Of a stretch of 64,000 nucleotides of DNA, positions 35,530 to 48,757 are shown in pieces. The notes beneath the pieces are model-generated. The model saw only the letters and a program-made list of their open reading frames with translations, made no database searches and was not told where the DNA came from. This DNA is from Sinonovacula constricta (Eukaryota > Mollusca > Bivalvia > Cardiida > Solecurtidae). Numbering within the stretch: the stretch's first letter is position 1; every line of letters begins with the position of its first letter. A program made the position numbers and the translations under genes. The stretch spans positions 7,554,573-7,618,572 of the forward strand of contig CM017568.1 of NCBI GenBank assembly GCA_007844125.1, written 5' to 3'.

Positions 35530-36262
35530 GTCCCCTTGCCTTATACCAATGTAACATTCAAGGAAATCTAAGTACATTTCATTATTATTATTGTTACACC
35601 CAGCAAGGCTTTCCTGGTTATTTGTATTTGTATTATATGACTTTGTAGTAGTCAGGATTTCTGATAATGGTTTTATATGTCTGTATAAATTAGTCGGATG
35701 GCATAGTCGGATGTGTCCAGTGGGTCACCTTTACTATGTATATTGGTTCTATAATTCCTTTGGACCAGTTTGTTAAAATTATTCCATTTTTAAGGATAAT
35801 GTTTGTGGTAGACATTGCTAGTATATTCATTTATAACAGTCTATTTCAGATGATTTATTGTTGTTAGGTCCTGTTATGTACTTTCTAATTCTGCAATTGT
35901 GAAAGATCTGTCTAGTATATGTTAATTTTAATGCATTTTGCATTCATCAAATGTATTTTCTGAGGCTTCATGTTCATTTTCATCCTAGTTATTTTCTTAA
36001 ACTGATTATATAAATTAAGTCTTACCTTAAATTGTGCAAGTTTTTTTTCTCCTTAGAGTTCTGTGAGTAGTTGTTCTAGCTCTGTTTTGTTGATATTGTT
36101 TACAAATGATTGTTGATGTTTGGAAGTCCACTTGGTTCGCTCTTGAGTTTTTTCGTGCTCTTTACTTTTTATATTAATGTGTATTCTAATGTTACAATTC
36201 AACCATGTCAGAGAATAGAGTCCATAAAATGAAGATTGGTTAAAAAGAGCAAACGAGGCCAT
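35514..36262 (-). pseudogene. older LINE, upstream piece (pre-RT to RT motif)
   Basis: Minus strand: RTKWTSKHQQSFVNNINKTE (36160-36085), then NWSKGIIEPIYIVKGD (near 35780-35735; RT motif WxxGxxxPIxKKGD), then ECYIGIRQGDN (near 35550-35525; the GxxQGD motif). Much of the RT fingers/palm between them is deleted. It continues at 32128 downward after removal of the nested LINE. Confidence 0.72.
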
Positions 36263-36270
36263 TAAAAAAT

Positions 36271-36360
36271 GTGGGAGGTCTCGATCTCTGTCCTGCAGGA
36301 TTGAAAATTTGAGGAGCGGCGCCTTAAGCTACTGAGCTAACCGGACAGTACAGCGCGATC
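36271..36360 (-). repeat. tRNA-like SINE head or tRNA pseudogene
   Basis: Minus strand: TCCGGTTAGCTCAGTAGCTTAAGG (box A-like, split here as TTAGCTCAGTAGC) and AGAGATCGAGACC (box B-like) about 50 nt apart. Mismatched acceptor arms argue against a working tRNA. Probably the head of a SINE. Confidence 0.4.
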
Positions 36361-36534
36361 TTCCGAAGTTCTATTTAACAATGATATAAAAAATGTAAAC
36401 AATATATATATACGAATGACAAAACTATGCAAGGTCTTTTATAAATATGCACGCAAACATCAAACACATGCCAACAAACAATAACAATAAACATGCAAAC
36501 AACATAAATTGGAATGCAATTAAGATACAGGGAC

Positions 36535-36565
36535 TTTTGGCGGATATCCCCCTCCATAGATACTG
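36535..36565 (-). repeat. isolated terminus related to the 47.9 kb TIR element
   Basis: TTGGCGGATATCCCCCTCCATA differs at one base from the right end of the element at 47889-49636. No partner end was found nearby, so it is a truncated or recombined relic. Confidence 0.55.
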
Positions 36566-36734
36566 GGCACATCTTTTCCAGCACGCTAGCAGGTGTCATT
36601 ATAAAAATCACCCAACAACCATCGGACATGTTACAATACGAGATTAAAAATGTAAAAGCAGTAAAAGCACTCGAGGCGAACAAGAATCGAGACTGTTTTC
36701 CCGAACCCCTTTTCGAGCTCAGAATCTATCGAGA

Positions 36735-37205
36735 GGATCAGTGAAATTTGAACTCAGGTAGGTAAACTTCGAGCTGGTAGTCGTCCATAGTAATGACTGG
36801 TACTGTGGCAGTAAATCGGCTCAAAATTGTTGTTTTCTTCAAGCTGACGGTCAACACAAAGTCTCTGTCGGCCGTGGAGAAACGGTTCATCATCTACTGT
36901 AGTTCTTCCAGAGTGTGTGTCAACTGCTGCATCATTAGCAGATATCAAATCCCTAATAAGCGCATTGCGTAGTTTGGTCTTGTCTTGGAGGCGAGTGAGA
37001 TTGAACAGCTTGCCGTTCGATCTAGTACGGAGATAGATTCCTTCTGATGCTAAGCGGAAGGCATGCATAAGAAGCAGGTCAAAGAAGAAACCTAACAGTG
37101 TGGGGGCAAGAACACTGCCTTGCTTGACGCCACTGCTGACGCTGAATGGCTCTGAGCAATTACCGTTGAGCTGTCCCCTTTGTTGTCAACCAAGTAAACT
37201 AGTCC
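36735..37205 (-). pseudogene. non-LTR retrotransposon RT fragment
   Basis: Minus strand: SGVKQGSVLAPTL (near 37150-37105; motif GVKQGCVLAPTLF), then LLLMHAFRLASEGIYLRTRS, NLTRLQDKTKLRNALI and SANDAAVDTH in frame 37068-36754. The RT catalytic site, usually FADDAA, reads SANDAA, so one catalytic Asp is lost. Fragment only; no endonuclease or 3' end seen. Confidence 0.82.
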
Positions 37206-37975
37206 CTAACCATGACAAGCTTTGTGATTTGTCCATTATGGATTGTTGTTTTTGCATTGTTACTTTGTTATTAACAGTGCAGAAATTCATAAATGAGATC
37301 TTATTTCTGTATAGCTTAAGTTCTTATATTTACACATTTTGAGAGGAATTTACTCGTTATCATACTGTTATGGTTTACTTTTCTTCGATTGAAGTTATTT
37401 TTCCACATATATTGACATTCAAATTACTAAGAGGACAGTTTACCTTGCACTGACTGAAAGTAGGCAGCCATGGCTATTTTGTCCACATCTACTCAGGGTG
37501 TTGCAGCGGTCCTGTAAAGGTCAACAATCTGTGGCTCTATTCTCCATAAATTCTGCAACTGGTTTCATCAACACCACAACCGGAACACTACACACTACTT
37601 TGGTCAGCAGATTACTTTTTGGCAGCCCCTGGAACTATGGCAGCTTATGTGACCTGAAAGCTTCATGACTTAACTGGACTGTCCAGGAAATGCTCGACAA
37701 CGACTTCTATTCTGTTATGAGAGTCATACAAATGCAAGACATGTAGTCATAATGAGATCAGCTAGACTTTAAGACCAGCTTTACCCAGGTCACTGTAGCT
37801 ATTCCCTGTTGTCATTTGATCTTAAAGTCTTTCGCCTCTCTCGTCAGAGATAATGAGGTAAGTTATTATTTAACCTTCTGGGTACCTTGAACAACTGAAA
37901 AATTAACCATTTTGCTACTTTAATTATCAGATATTTTTGCATCATACAATGAGTATTTCAATATTTTCCCATCTA
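37206..37975. other. no gene identified
   Basis: Intergenic sequence with no coding pattern I can support. Confidence 0.4.
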
Positions 37976-37977
37976 CA

Positions 37978-38270
37978 CCGGACCTGATAGGGCAGTCGGT
38001 AGAGAGACGACTCTACGTACGACAGGCCCCTAGCTTCTCGCCATACCAAAGTCATTAAAATGGTTGTGGTATAGATCCCTTGGTAACGCTCAAGCAAATA
38101 TAGGGGAAGTTCAACGACTGGTGGGCGCTGTGTCCGGATATTGTGACTGGGTGTGCCCAGTTTTCACGGCAAGCTATTGACAGTGAAGGCAGCACTTTTT
38201 CTGCTTCAAGATTACACATTTCAAGATAATTGGAGAACTGCTAGTGGGATGATAAACCCAATAAACATTT
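37978..38270 (+). mobile_element. tRNA-derived SINE, family B
   Basis: Head CCGGACCTGATAGGGCAGTCGG, body accaaagtcattaaaatgg, ttgtgactgggtgtg and agtgaaggcagcac, tail gataaacccaataaac. Two further copies at 53846 and 63217 share this order. Box B is degraded in this copy. Confidence 0.75.
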
Positions 38271-40700
38271 AACTGTTTCCATCTATATAATTAGGCTTTA
38301 AGGTAAGGCTGAAAGATCGTTATGCTGTGTAATAAGCATTTGACTTTCTGCATAAAACATCGACCTAGTTGTAAATATACAGGGCTTCAATTTTTCAGCC
38401 AACACTGACACACTTCAGCCTAAAGGGCTTATTCCGCACATATCTTTGTCTTAACAGGGACTGCAACTCGTATGATAAAAAGCAGAGGAGTTCTAAAAAC
38501 GGCTAAGACACTCCCACTCCGGTTATCTGTCATATTGTACAAAATTATGTTTGTTCATTAGCATTTTGCCCCAGTGTGACAGCTGAAGTCATCGGCAAAC
38601 GTATTCTATTATATTTATTATTACAACTTTTTGTTTACAAGTAACAGTGCAAGCAAACTACAAACCTATATAAAATTGGAGCACTCTGAAGAATGAGCCA
38701 TCAACAGTTTCAGGCAGTTTTTGCGGATGATGCTTTTTACCAGGCATATGCTGTGATTATCGTAGGACTATGCCAAGTTTTCATTGTATTCGTGCTTTTT
38801 AAAACTGTTTAAAACTGTTAATTAATTGCTAGCTTTAAATTGGGAATGACTCAATAATATCACTTCAGATGTAAACATCATATTTAATGAATACATTATA
38901 GATTCCTTAAATAGGCAAAACTTCCATTTTCAAGCAATTACCCGTATGCTTTCATGCTTTTCAAATGCTATACAGCAAAGTTTTCGACCTTGCTTGTTTT
39001 TTACATCGGATCTAGATTAAACTGATACTAGAGTTTAAGGCATAATTTAGATATAACTCATCATTAATTTATACACTACGAGACATCCTGACTCAGTTAA
39101 AAAGGGAAATTTTGTGCAAATTAATAAACATAAGCAAGCGCCTTATGGCCAAAAGTCCATTTAGGACTTTTAGACCTGCATAATAGAAATAGACTGTTTT
39201 TAGGATTTTTTGCCATTTTATTTTAATTACGTCTACACTGTATAACAATTAAAACATATGTATCATTTAGTTACTTACTTGTACATTTTAGACACCAACT
39301 AAAACGTGATGTCATCTGTTTCTGCGTCAAATTTACAACGCGGTCCGATGCAGCATTTATTGACGTTATAACAGTATGGTGGACCATACGGCATTTGTTT
39401 TGTGCGTATATCTGTATACGTTTTTAAAAGTTTAAACTCTTCAAAAAGAAAGTTAGGCAAATCTTTATGCTTGCAACATTCATTAGTCTTTCATTGGCAG
39501 TAAAAATCGTTTCCACCCTCAAGTTCTATTCTTATTGTACTAATTTTCTCATTTCAGATCACCAAATAGTTTCCTGAACAGCAGTAAATACCACGCATTC
39601 TGGCTTGACTCCTCCCTTGTGACGACAAGTTTAAACACGTCAAGACGATGGACAGTTTGATTGACAGTTTTATGGGGCGGATTACATGTCATTTTGGTAG
39701 AACAGGTAGAAGTGAGGCGGGGACTTCTAAGTCGGAAAGGATCTATTTAGTCGTTTCCATAGAAAATAAAAGCCTGCACTCGCTGCGCTCCTTTCTGTTT
39801 CTATTTTCTATAGAAACGTCTTAATAGATTCTATACATATTATTTACCTAATTTTATAAGACAAGTTAATTAAGAAGGGACGCAAAGAAGGGCGTTTGCA
39901 TCGGTCAAGGTAAAAAAAAAGTTAAAAATGCTTTTAGTTTATCTATTGAACATGCATTAACAGTTGTATCTAACAAAATTTAAAGTGATAAATGAGAGTC
40001 TTAAGGACAAATAACTTTAAATTTTAAAGACTTTTTGTCGTGTATTCTTCTTCTGGAGGACAAAAAGTTGCAATTATACACGTATTATTGCACCACATAT
40101 ACCATAGAAATGCTTGTATCGAGGACAGAATTGTATTTGGTGACTTTTTAGTTTGTCCTTTTAAGTTCATTTACAAGCAGTAGGCTCTTTTGCAGAAAAC
40201 CGCATAATTAATTCCCGCCAGCCCTTGCATGCCACAATGCTAATTTTATCATAACACAATACGCTATGTTAGTGAAATTCTATGAAAACGTAATTTGGTT
40301 CTGAGACCATAAACTTATCCCAAATTGCCGGTAGGAAGATAAACCACATTTTAACATATTTATGTATGCATTTCACCCAAAAACGTTCGCCTCACTTGTA
40401 AACACAAAATAACTTCAAAACATGCACATGGCAAATTAAATATCTATAAGCCAACCGCTTTTACATTTATAATCCTTCATTTTAACATATCTATTGTTGG
40501 TGATTTTTGTAATGACACATTTTGGCGTGCTTAAAAAGATGTGCCCAAAATCACTGTACCTTTTTATTTACCTTTTATTCGTAGGGTGCGTCATGTCATG
40601 TGATTCGTTTTAGTTATTTTAAGGTTTTGTTGCATAAAGAACAACATTGGTTGTCACCAGTATATTTAGTCTTGTTGTTTTTTTAAAAAAAAGTTCATAT
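38271..40700. other. no gene; one imperfect palindrome
   Basis: AT-rich. Contains a hairpin at 39739-39832 (see its own entry) and a small perfect stem, AAAAGTCC/GGACTTTT, near 39152. No exon seen. Confidence 0.4.
39739..39832. repeat. imperfect palindrome, about 33-bp arms
   Basis: Left arm GGATCTATTTAGTCGTTTCC and on, right arm the inverse ending in ttaatagattct; the loop holds cactcgctgcgctcc. It may be a tiny foldback MITE. Confidence 0.6.
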
Positions 40701-40702
40701 TT

Positions 40703-40975
40703 TGGAGGTGGTAGAGCGTCGGCTTGCGGATCGGGAGGTCGTGGGTTCGAACCCCGGCCGGGTCAAACCAAAGACTTTAAAGTTGGTAGTAGTGGCTTCC
40801 CTCCTAACGCTCGGGGCTAAGGGGACAGCATTACGCCTGACTCGTCGGTGTCAGTATAATGGACCGGCCGGGTTCAGTCCCTGGGCACCTCATAAGTGCC
40901 CCTGTGCTATAATGATAGAAATGTCGCTGCGCAGTATCGGCAAAAATGCCGGCTAATCCCATCCCATCCCATCTC
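40703..40975 (+). mobile_element. tRNA-derived SINE, family C
   Basis: A strong tRNA-like head: GGTGGTAGAGCGTCGGC (box A) and GGTTCGAACCCCGG (box B, 40744-40757). A unique body follows, ending in aatgccggctaatcccatcccatccc, a (CCCAT)n-like tail. An 84-codon frame across it is incidental. Confidence 0.78.
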
Positions 40976-41597
40976 TCATATTTTGGTAAAACATTGCAAA
41001 CAAGGGAGATAACTTTCATGTATGGTTTTCCAACTTAAGTTCATGTAGATTTATCTTTCCTAAATATTTTCATGATGTACTTTATATTCCTTTGTTTAGA
41101 CATTTGGTACAATTTTTTTATACGGGTCAATTATACATATATTTGTAACATCTTTTTTACATGTTAAGTTTTTTATTATTGTTTAATATTTTTTACAGCT
41201 TTTTTTCCTTTTACCAAAGCTCGATCTTAGTCAGCCATGACGTAATCATCAATTCATAGGGGTTAAAACGTTATGCCGTCCTTCATAACATTCATTTTGA
41301 TGGCTTCGATATTGTTATCAGTGCTGTCCTTTAGTGTGTCCTAAGTATATTTCCAACACTAACAATGTCAAAAACCTATTCTACCCTCTGTTTAAACGTA
41401 AGCTATAACAGTAAGTCATCAATGATCATTGAAGTGATGGTTTTACGTTACTGCTTTCTCGTTTCCTTATATATTTTTGTTGGGTTTTATCAGCCTTTTG
41501 ATAGAATTATAATTATCTGAACTTAAAGCTGATACGCTGATGCCTTCTATATTTATAGCATACATTAATAATCTGGAGTAATCGTACCTGGAGCCAA
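40976..41597. other. no gene identified
   Basis: AT-rich spacer between the SINE and the 23-bp satellite. Nothing supported. Confidence 0.4.
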
Positions 41598-42660
41598 CGG
41601 ATCAGTTACAACATTACCAGCGGATTAGTTATAATATTACCAGCGAATCAGTTATAACATTACCAGCAGACCAGTTATAACATTACCAGCGGATCAGTTA
41701 TAACATTACCAGCGGATCAGTTGTAACATTACCAGCGGATCAGTTATAACATTACCAGAGGATCAGTTATAACATTACCAGCGGACCAGTTACAACATTA
41801 CCTACGGACCAGTTACAACAATACCAGCAGACCAGTTATAACATTACCAGCGGATCAGTTGTAACATTACCAACGGACCAGTTATAACATTACCAGTGGA
41901 TCAGTTGTAACATTACCAACGGACCAGTTATAACATTACCAGCGGACCAGTTATAACATTACCAGCGGATCAGTTGTAACATTACCAGCGGACCAGTTAT
42001 AACATTACCAGTATATTAGTTATAACATCACCATCGGACCAGTTATAACATTACCAGCGGACCAGTTATAACATTACCAGTAGATCAGTTATAACATTAC
42101 CAGCGGTTCAGTTGTAACATTACCAGCGGATCAGTTGTAACATTACCAGCGGACCAGTTATAACATTACCAGTAGATCAGTTACAACATTACCTACGGAC
42201 CAGTTACAACAATACCAGCAGACCAGTTACAACATTACCAGTGGATCAGTTGTAACATTACCAACGGACCAGTTATAACATTACCAGCAGACCAGTTATA
42301 ACATTACCAGCGGATCAGTTGTAACATTACCAGCGGACCAGTTATAACATTACCAGTATATTAGTTATAACATCACCATCGGACCAGTTATAACATTACC
42401 AGCGGACCAGTTATAACATTACCAGTAGATCAGTTATAACATTACCAGCGGTTCAGTTGTAACATTACCAGCGGATCAGTTGTAACATTACCAGCGGACC
42501 AGTTATAACATTACCAGTAGATCAGTTACAACATTACCAGCGGGCCAGTTACAACATTACCAGCGGGCCAGTTACAACATTACCAGCGGACCAGTTACAA
42601 CCTTACCAGCGGACCAGTTCCAACATTACCAGCGGACCAGTTACAACATTACCAGCGGAC
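41598..42660 (+). repeat. 23-bp satellite array, about 46 copies, with 345-bp higher order
   Basis: Unit ggatcagttataacattaccagc with variants ggacc/ggatc/tagatc and ttataac/ttgtaac/ttacaac. The marker variant gtatattagttataacatca occurs at 42011 and 42356, exactly 345 bp (15 units) apart, and the neighbouring variants recur in the same order. Blocks of 15 units have therefore duplicated as one. Confidence 0.95.
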
Positions 42661-44816
42661 GATTAGTCATGGTCGTTAGTTAAGTTCTTGGTAACTATTA
42701 CTGCGACAATTTTAGAATATTTATCTCCAACTACCCTAAATTCGTTAGCAAAAAGAGATATTGTGGATTAATGTCGAATTCGATTATGAATTTGAATACC
42801 TGTTAGATGTTTGTACGATTATAAGATCGTTCCATATTTTTTGCACAAAATGTCGAGTTTTTATTATGTGTCATATCTTTTTATTTATATTTTGATTAAA
42901 ATATTCAAAGGGTTTCTTTCATACATTGATAACGTATCATAAGGTTTTTGCTTCCTTTGATTTTAAACGAGACTTTAGAAATAATATTTATAAACGAATA
43001 TGCCATGAATTATTATTATAAAGCCAGATTTACACACATAAAGACAAGTTGGGTGATGGAAATATATTTGTTTTCAAAAGCATTCAATTATCTGAGCCGG
43101 ACCTAATGAACTTGTTTTATATAATTGACACTGTTTGGATATTGCCAATCACTGATCTCGCGGAATAACATCAAATACACACTTAATACTTCCGTATACC
43201 TCTTTGTGAATTTTCCTGATACTTACCAATTGTTATTTTTCACATATGCGAAACCGATAAAACTGCTGAAAAAAGAAAAATAACACAAAAGCATCAGAAT
43301 CAAGAAACGACATACTGTAAGCTTCTTTATAAGTGGGAAATGGATTACCGGTAGATAGAAGTTTGTTTCATCTTTTGAAATAGTATGACTGTCTGAGTGG
43401 CCACATAACGAATTGGGTGTGGATATGTCGAAATGAGATTTTGGCACCTAGAATTGTCTGCAATTTTACGCCATTGTTTGGTTGGTTGTAATTTATACTT
43501 CAGCTGATATAAAAGCCGTTACACAACTTGGGCTGTATTAATTGATGTTATTGCCAATGTCATAATAAATAATATTTATTATATATAGCCGCTAGTCGTC
43601 ATATCAGATCTTTAAAACCCAGTGTCTATTTCAGTTTGTCGGATCTGAATAATAATAATGCAACATAAAATCCCTCTCCTAAATTTAACAGAACATGATA
43701 TTTTCTGGGAAGTATGCATTTTCGCTTCAAAGATTACCTAGTTCTTCCGTTACTGCTTTGAAATCTGTAAAAAGGAACGCATGATTATCAAACGTTTTTA
43801 CCTTACCGCTGAATACAAAAAATAGCATGTATTGTAATTTCAAACCTTGTGATATTTTACTGGGTTAAAACAAAATAAACCTGTGATCATGGCAACACAA
43901 AAAAATATTGATCTTAAACGATATTCAAAATATATCACTGAAATATGTCTTAGTGTGGAAAAAGTTTTTATACTGTTAATATATGATAATATAATTATAT
44001 ATAGGTACTGACATGTACTTTGGGTATAAGACAATGGTAAAAAAAGAACCGTCTTAAGTTTTTTAACATTACATTCAGGGCATTTTCAGGACTAGAGTTT
44101 ACTAGCGATTGCAAGTTATGTATTCTAAAAGTTATGCATATTAGGCTATTAGCTTTTAGCTACCAAATTTGTAAAGGAAATTAAAGTTGACTGTGTTGTT
44201 AGACGTGACAATATGCTTAAATTGATTATGAATTATTACCAACGAGTTGCGTTAGACCATTTGTAAGTAATGAGTCGTAAACCGAATTTAGTTCGATCAT
44301 CTAATATGACAATAATTCGACAGAGTTTTGTATTTCGCCAGGTATCAGAGAATCAACATATTTGAAGAAAATACATTTTAAAATGTGGAGTTTTTGAACA
44401 TACTAGACATTGCTTTGTCAAAATGTGTAAGCAAAACCGGATTTAAAATTTTTAAAATTATTAAATCAAAGAACACCTATCTTATAATTGAAATGAATTT
44501 TTCTTTGGGAAAAATATAAAAACAATAATAAAAGAAGTAAATTAATAAAGTTGTGAGCACTTTGCTGATTCTGCCGAGTCGCAATTAAGATAACACAAAT
44601 ATGAATGTATTTTGCTAACAAATGGTGGATTACTCTCTGTTTTTAGGAAATAAAACAATTAATATGGTGACTTACATCTACCTCTGACAAATATTTCGAG
44701 ACATTTACAAGATAACACTGCAAAGACCGCTCATCTTTACGTTAAGGAAATCATTTTTTCGGAGTTCATATGCATGCTACTTCACAACAAATAACACATT
44801 CCCGTTTGTTTGTTTA

Positions 44817-44830
44817 TTGCGCATGCGCAA
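44817..44830. promoter_or_regulatory. NRF1-type palindrome
   Basis: TTGCGCATGCGCAA contains a perfect TGCGCATGCGCA NRF1 consensus. No gene start is seen beside it, so the function is unknown. Confidence 0.3.
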
Positions 44831-45552
44831 AACGTGTGTTTAAGAACGGAGGGAATGTCTTTTTTTCAAGTTTACGTTAAATTAAGTACGATCATTAATA
44901 TGCAAAATATATCTTTTGTTGTAAAATTGGTCAGGGTCTTTTAATGGAGAAACGTTTTCAGACAAGATTATCCTTATATTAAATCAAATGCAAAACAAAG
45001 TTAATTACATATAAATGAATAGATTTACATTATTGGTTCCATGTCATTACAAACTTCCGACGTGCGTAATTTTTTACGTGCACTTAGGAAAGAGATTATT
45101 TAAAAATACACAAAAATTCAGACGTGAAACCGGAAACGTTGGCACAAAACTGTGGTGTCAATTAGATAAACATCCTATGTACAGTGTTGTTTAGACAAAC
45201 ATATAAGATCAAAGCATACCCAAGAAACGTTTTGGCAGTCTTCTTTGATAAAGAAAACAACGTGACATGAACAATGCGATTTTAATCAGAAATTATTTTA
45301 CGGTTAAGACGAGTTCTTATAAGTGTTTTACCGAACCATAATAATATTAATAATTGATGTCTGATTTCTATATTGACTTCTAACTATAACAGAATAGGAA
45401 AGGTATTAGATTTAAGAATAGCAATCAAAATCACTTTTTTCTGCAAAATAAAGATTTTGTTTTCTCAACTTTCTCAGTGAAAGTTTTTATGATATTAAAA
45501 TAGCTTTTACAAGCGACTTGAATAGCACATGTACTCTCCTCTTCCTCCTCAG

Positions 45553-45575
45553 CATCATCATCATCATCATCATCA
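45553..45575 (+). repeat. (CAT)n microsatellite
   Basis: Seven to eight CAT/TCA repeats. Confidence 0.9.
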
Positions 45576-47882
45576 TTGTGAAATTAATTGTATATTTTAA
45601 ATGCCGATAAAGTAGGAATCTTCTAAGATTACAATAATAGATGAGGAGAAATCAATTCACAGCAAAGTTGCGTTGCAATTAATTAGTTTTCGATGTCAAG
45701 CCAACAGGAATTTCTGTGAAACAACTTTATCATGTGTTTTAAACGTTGCCAATTAATTTTACGCCCAAATTAATTAAACGGGGCGAAATGTGTTTAGAAA
45801 CTTTACCACTGTTTGACTTATTGAATTTAATAACATTATTTCTGTATACACGTATAAATGGAAGGCTGTCAACGTACTTGTAGATACGTGTACTTGTTGT
45901 CATGAACTTAAGCAATTCTAAGTAACAAGGTGATGAAACATACCAAAACATTAATGTCAAACAATTTTTTTTTATATTTTGCCGAGTTATGCAGAACGTC
46001 TTGCATACATACTAATGCTGTCTGTATTAAGCTGCAGAACAAGTTTTTTCATAAGAACTACACAAAATACTTGATTGTAAAAGATATTAAATAGCTGAAT
46101 CAAAGTTACAACAAAACTGTGGCGAGACAGCAATTTAGAGTGGCTTCTTACTGATTTGATTGTTATTCATAGTTTAAAATAAACGCGTGTATGAACACAC
46201 TTTCTATTGAATTATTAATTTATTATTCAAATACCATTGATGACTCTGTGTCACTTAATGAAGCTTTCTTTAATATCCCTTACTCGGGTATTCAATTAAT
46301 TGGAATTTTTTAATTGTGAAATGGTACAATGGTGATATTATTCCATTTCAATTATTTTTATAAGGTGTAAATGAAACAAATTATTTATCACATTTGATCG
46401 CTTTTCAAATTTATTCTAGCTATAAGTACTTCATTAACACAATTAAACAATTCAGAAGGGCGTGTATAAGTTGCGGTAGCGAATTAAATTTTAGAGATCT
46501 TTCAGAAATCTGCCAAACAGTTGATATAGTGATTATGGACATCTGACACAACAGAGACCCTTGTCGGATGACAAAGTGACCTTAAATATAGGCGATAGTT
46601 TACACAAGGATACCGCTGGTTTTTTGGTTTAAATAATTTAAAATAATATTTCTTCATTTACATTCAAATTGTCTATAAGATTGGACCCGGTGAATAAGTG
46701 TCTGCGCATTAATACGTCTGAATATCTGGAATATTGCCACCTGCTTGTAAAAATATACTTTGACATAACATTAATTATACAGTTTAATTACAATGTAGTT
46801 TAGTTAGTTTTATTATACATGGATTAAACTTAACGAACAATCGTCAATGTTCGATTCTCCCGTAGACTGAATTCGTATAAACCAGACACAGTGCTGCCTA
46901 CCTCAGTTGGAGTATGCGAATAGGTTGAGAATAAGAGTATTCAAAATAATTATTTCTTGATAAAAACACACAATTACGAGCTCAATAATTAACAAGAGCC
47001 TATTTGTGGGTTAAATAAATGTATGTATTCTCTATATATTTGCATTGTTTTATTGACAGACATTATGACTTTTCGGCAATCAGTATTCTTCTTAAACATT
47101 TCACTTGATGCAATTTTGCCGTTTATGATGTATTTCTTTGAAATCACAATTTCCGTTTAAATATGAATAACAAAAACTTCCGGTTTCTATCAACCAGTAA
47201 ATAAATATGAACGTTTTGTAAGAAGCATGTTTCCACAAAGCACGTTGCAATAAAATGTAGTTCATGGAAGTGCACGTCCATTCCAAGCACACTGAAATTA
47301 ATTCCAACAACACACGTGTGCCATAAAATGTCTCAGCTTATCCTAATATAAACGCGTCGAGTCCAATAAATCATTATAAAAACTAAATGTGTTTTAGTTC
47401 GACAAATACAGATTTCAGTGGAAGAAACTAAGACCGGATGTTGCAACAAAACCGGACTTAAACAGTCTAAGTCAATTATAATTTTAGGATGGCAATTTAT
47501 AAAGAGGCATGTGCAGTAGAAAGATAAATGAATTTGATGTTTAATTACATCAAAGCATTTTAGTTCTGTTGAAACCGACGGCGAAATAAAACCCGTTGCT
47601 CGAGTTTATTGGCGGAGAGACGTACATTGTCGAATGTTAAAACAGGACCTAAGTAGAACAGTTTAAAAATCAACATGTTAGAAAATAACCATAAAGCAAT
47701 GTATAGGTTTTTACTAAGGGCATTTATTTAACAGCACTAGCAAACTTTTTCTTTCTGGAGACAGATTTTACCCTCTACACAGGTCATGTTTATAGTAAAC
47801 CAACATATACATGATTTTCGAAGAAGATAAGCAAAATATGTGATATTGATTGGTTAATGTGTGAGGTAAAAACTCGTCAGTG

Positions 47883-47888
47883 ATCGGA
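47883..47888. repeat. 6-bp target-site duplication, left copy
   Basis: ATCGGA, identical to 49637-49642. Confidence 0.65.
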
Positions 47889-48548
47889 TATGGAAGGGGA
47901 TATCCGCCAATATTCAATTTCTAATTTGCAAATTGCAACACTGCATATGCTTAAATTTGCTATTTGTTTGCACAAACACCTTCGTTTTTACATGTATCTA
48001 ATTCACATTTCTCGTATACAATTTGGAAATTACAAATCTCAAGTCACAATTATCAAGTCACAAATGCTATGTTCGCTTACAATTTACAAGTTACAAATCG
48101 CAAAGTCACAATTCTCAAGTCACAAATCACTAATGTACAAGTTAAGAATTGGCATCATTCAGACGCTAGGTGGTGGTACCACATAAATATTGACGTCACT
48201 AAGCTAAAAACAGAACGGAATATCAAAAGTTAAAAATAGAACGGAATCATAAATGATTCTTTGAGAGAGATATAACAGAAAACAGCCAACGTTATTTGGC
48301 GTCTAATTGAACGCGTCATCTTTTGCAAAACGTATTTATTAATGTATATATTACAATTCTGCAAGTAATTTTAGCATATAAGTCTTTGTTTTCTTAAAAC
48401 TACATTCAATCCAATTTAATATACATATCGGACATTTCCAGAAGAAAATGCTCTCTCATTCACATTCGGATTTGTTTACACTGCATAGGAATTGAACTAC
48501 ATCAACAGGAGTACTTGATGTAGTTAGAATGCTTTCCCCAGAGGCAGG

Positions 48549-48612
48549 TGCCCATGTAACTCAGTTGCTAGAGCACCTACCTCAAGAGAAAGAGTTCCTG
48601 GATTGGACCCCC
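48549..48612 (+). repeat. tRNA-like segment inside the TIR element
   Basis: GTAACTCAGTTGCTAGAGCACC is a good box A; the box B half (TCCTGGATTGGACCC) is weak. Likely the head of a nested SINE or a decayed tRNA. Confidence 0.4.
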
Positions 48613-48757
48613 GCCCCCGGTACTGGGATTTTTACAGCCTTTTTTAGTGGCGTCAGAATTAATTCATGAGAACACCATGTGGAGCAGGAACGTGCTAGGT
48701 ACTGGTGGTTATATCCAGTTGATACCTGGCTAAAAATAAGGAAGGTTAAAAGCTCTC

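Larger units (their letters stand above)
42661..47882. other. 5.2 kb with no gene recognised
   Basis: AT-rich. The only items I would name are a (CAT)n tract (45553-45575) and an isolated NRF1-type palindrome (44817-44830). Open frames (43223-43447, 45739-45960 and others on minus) lack domain or splice support. Confidence 0.4.

Noticed and set aside
40702..40956. 84-codon + frame
   Set aside because: Lies wholly within a tRNA-derived SINE.
47890..48233. Two + strand frames of 98 and 89 codons
   Set aside because: The first starts in the terminal inverted repeat of the TIR element and both read its subterminal direct repeats.
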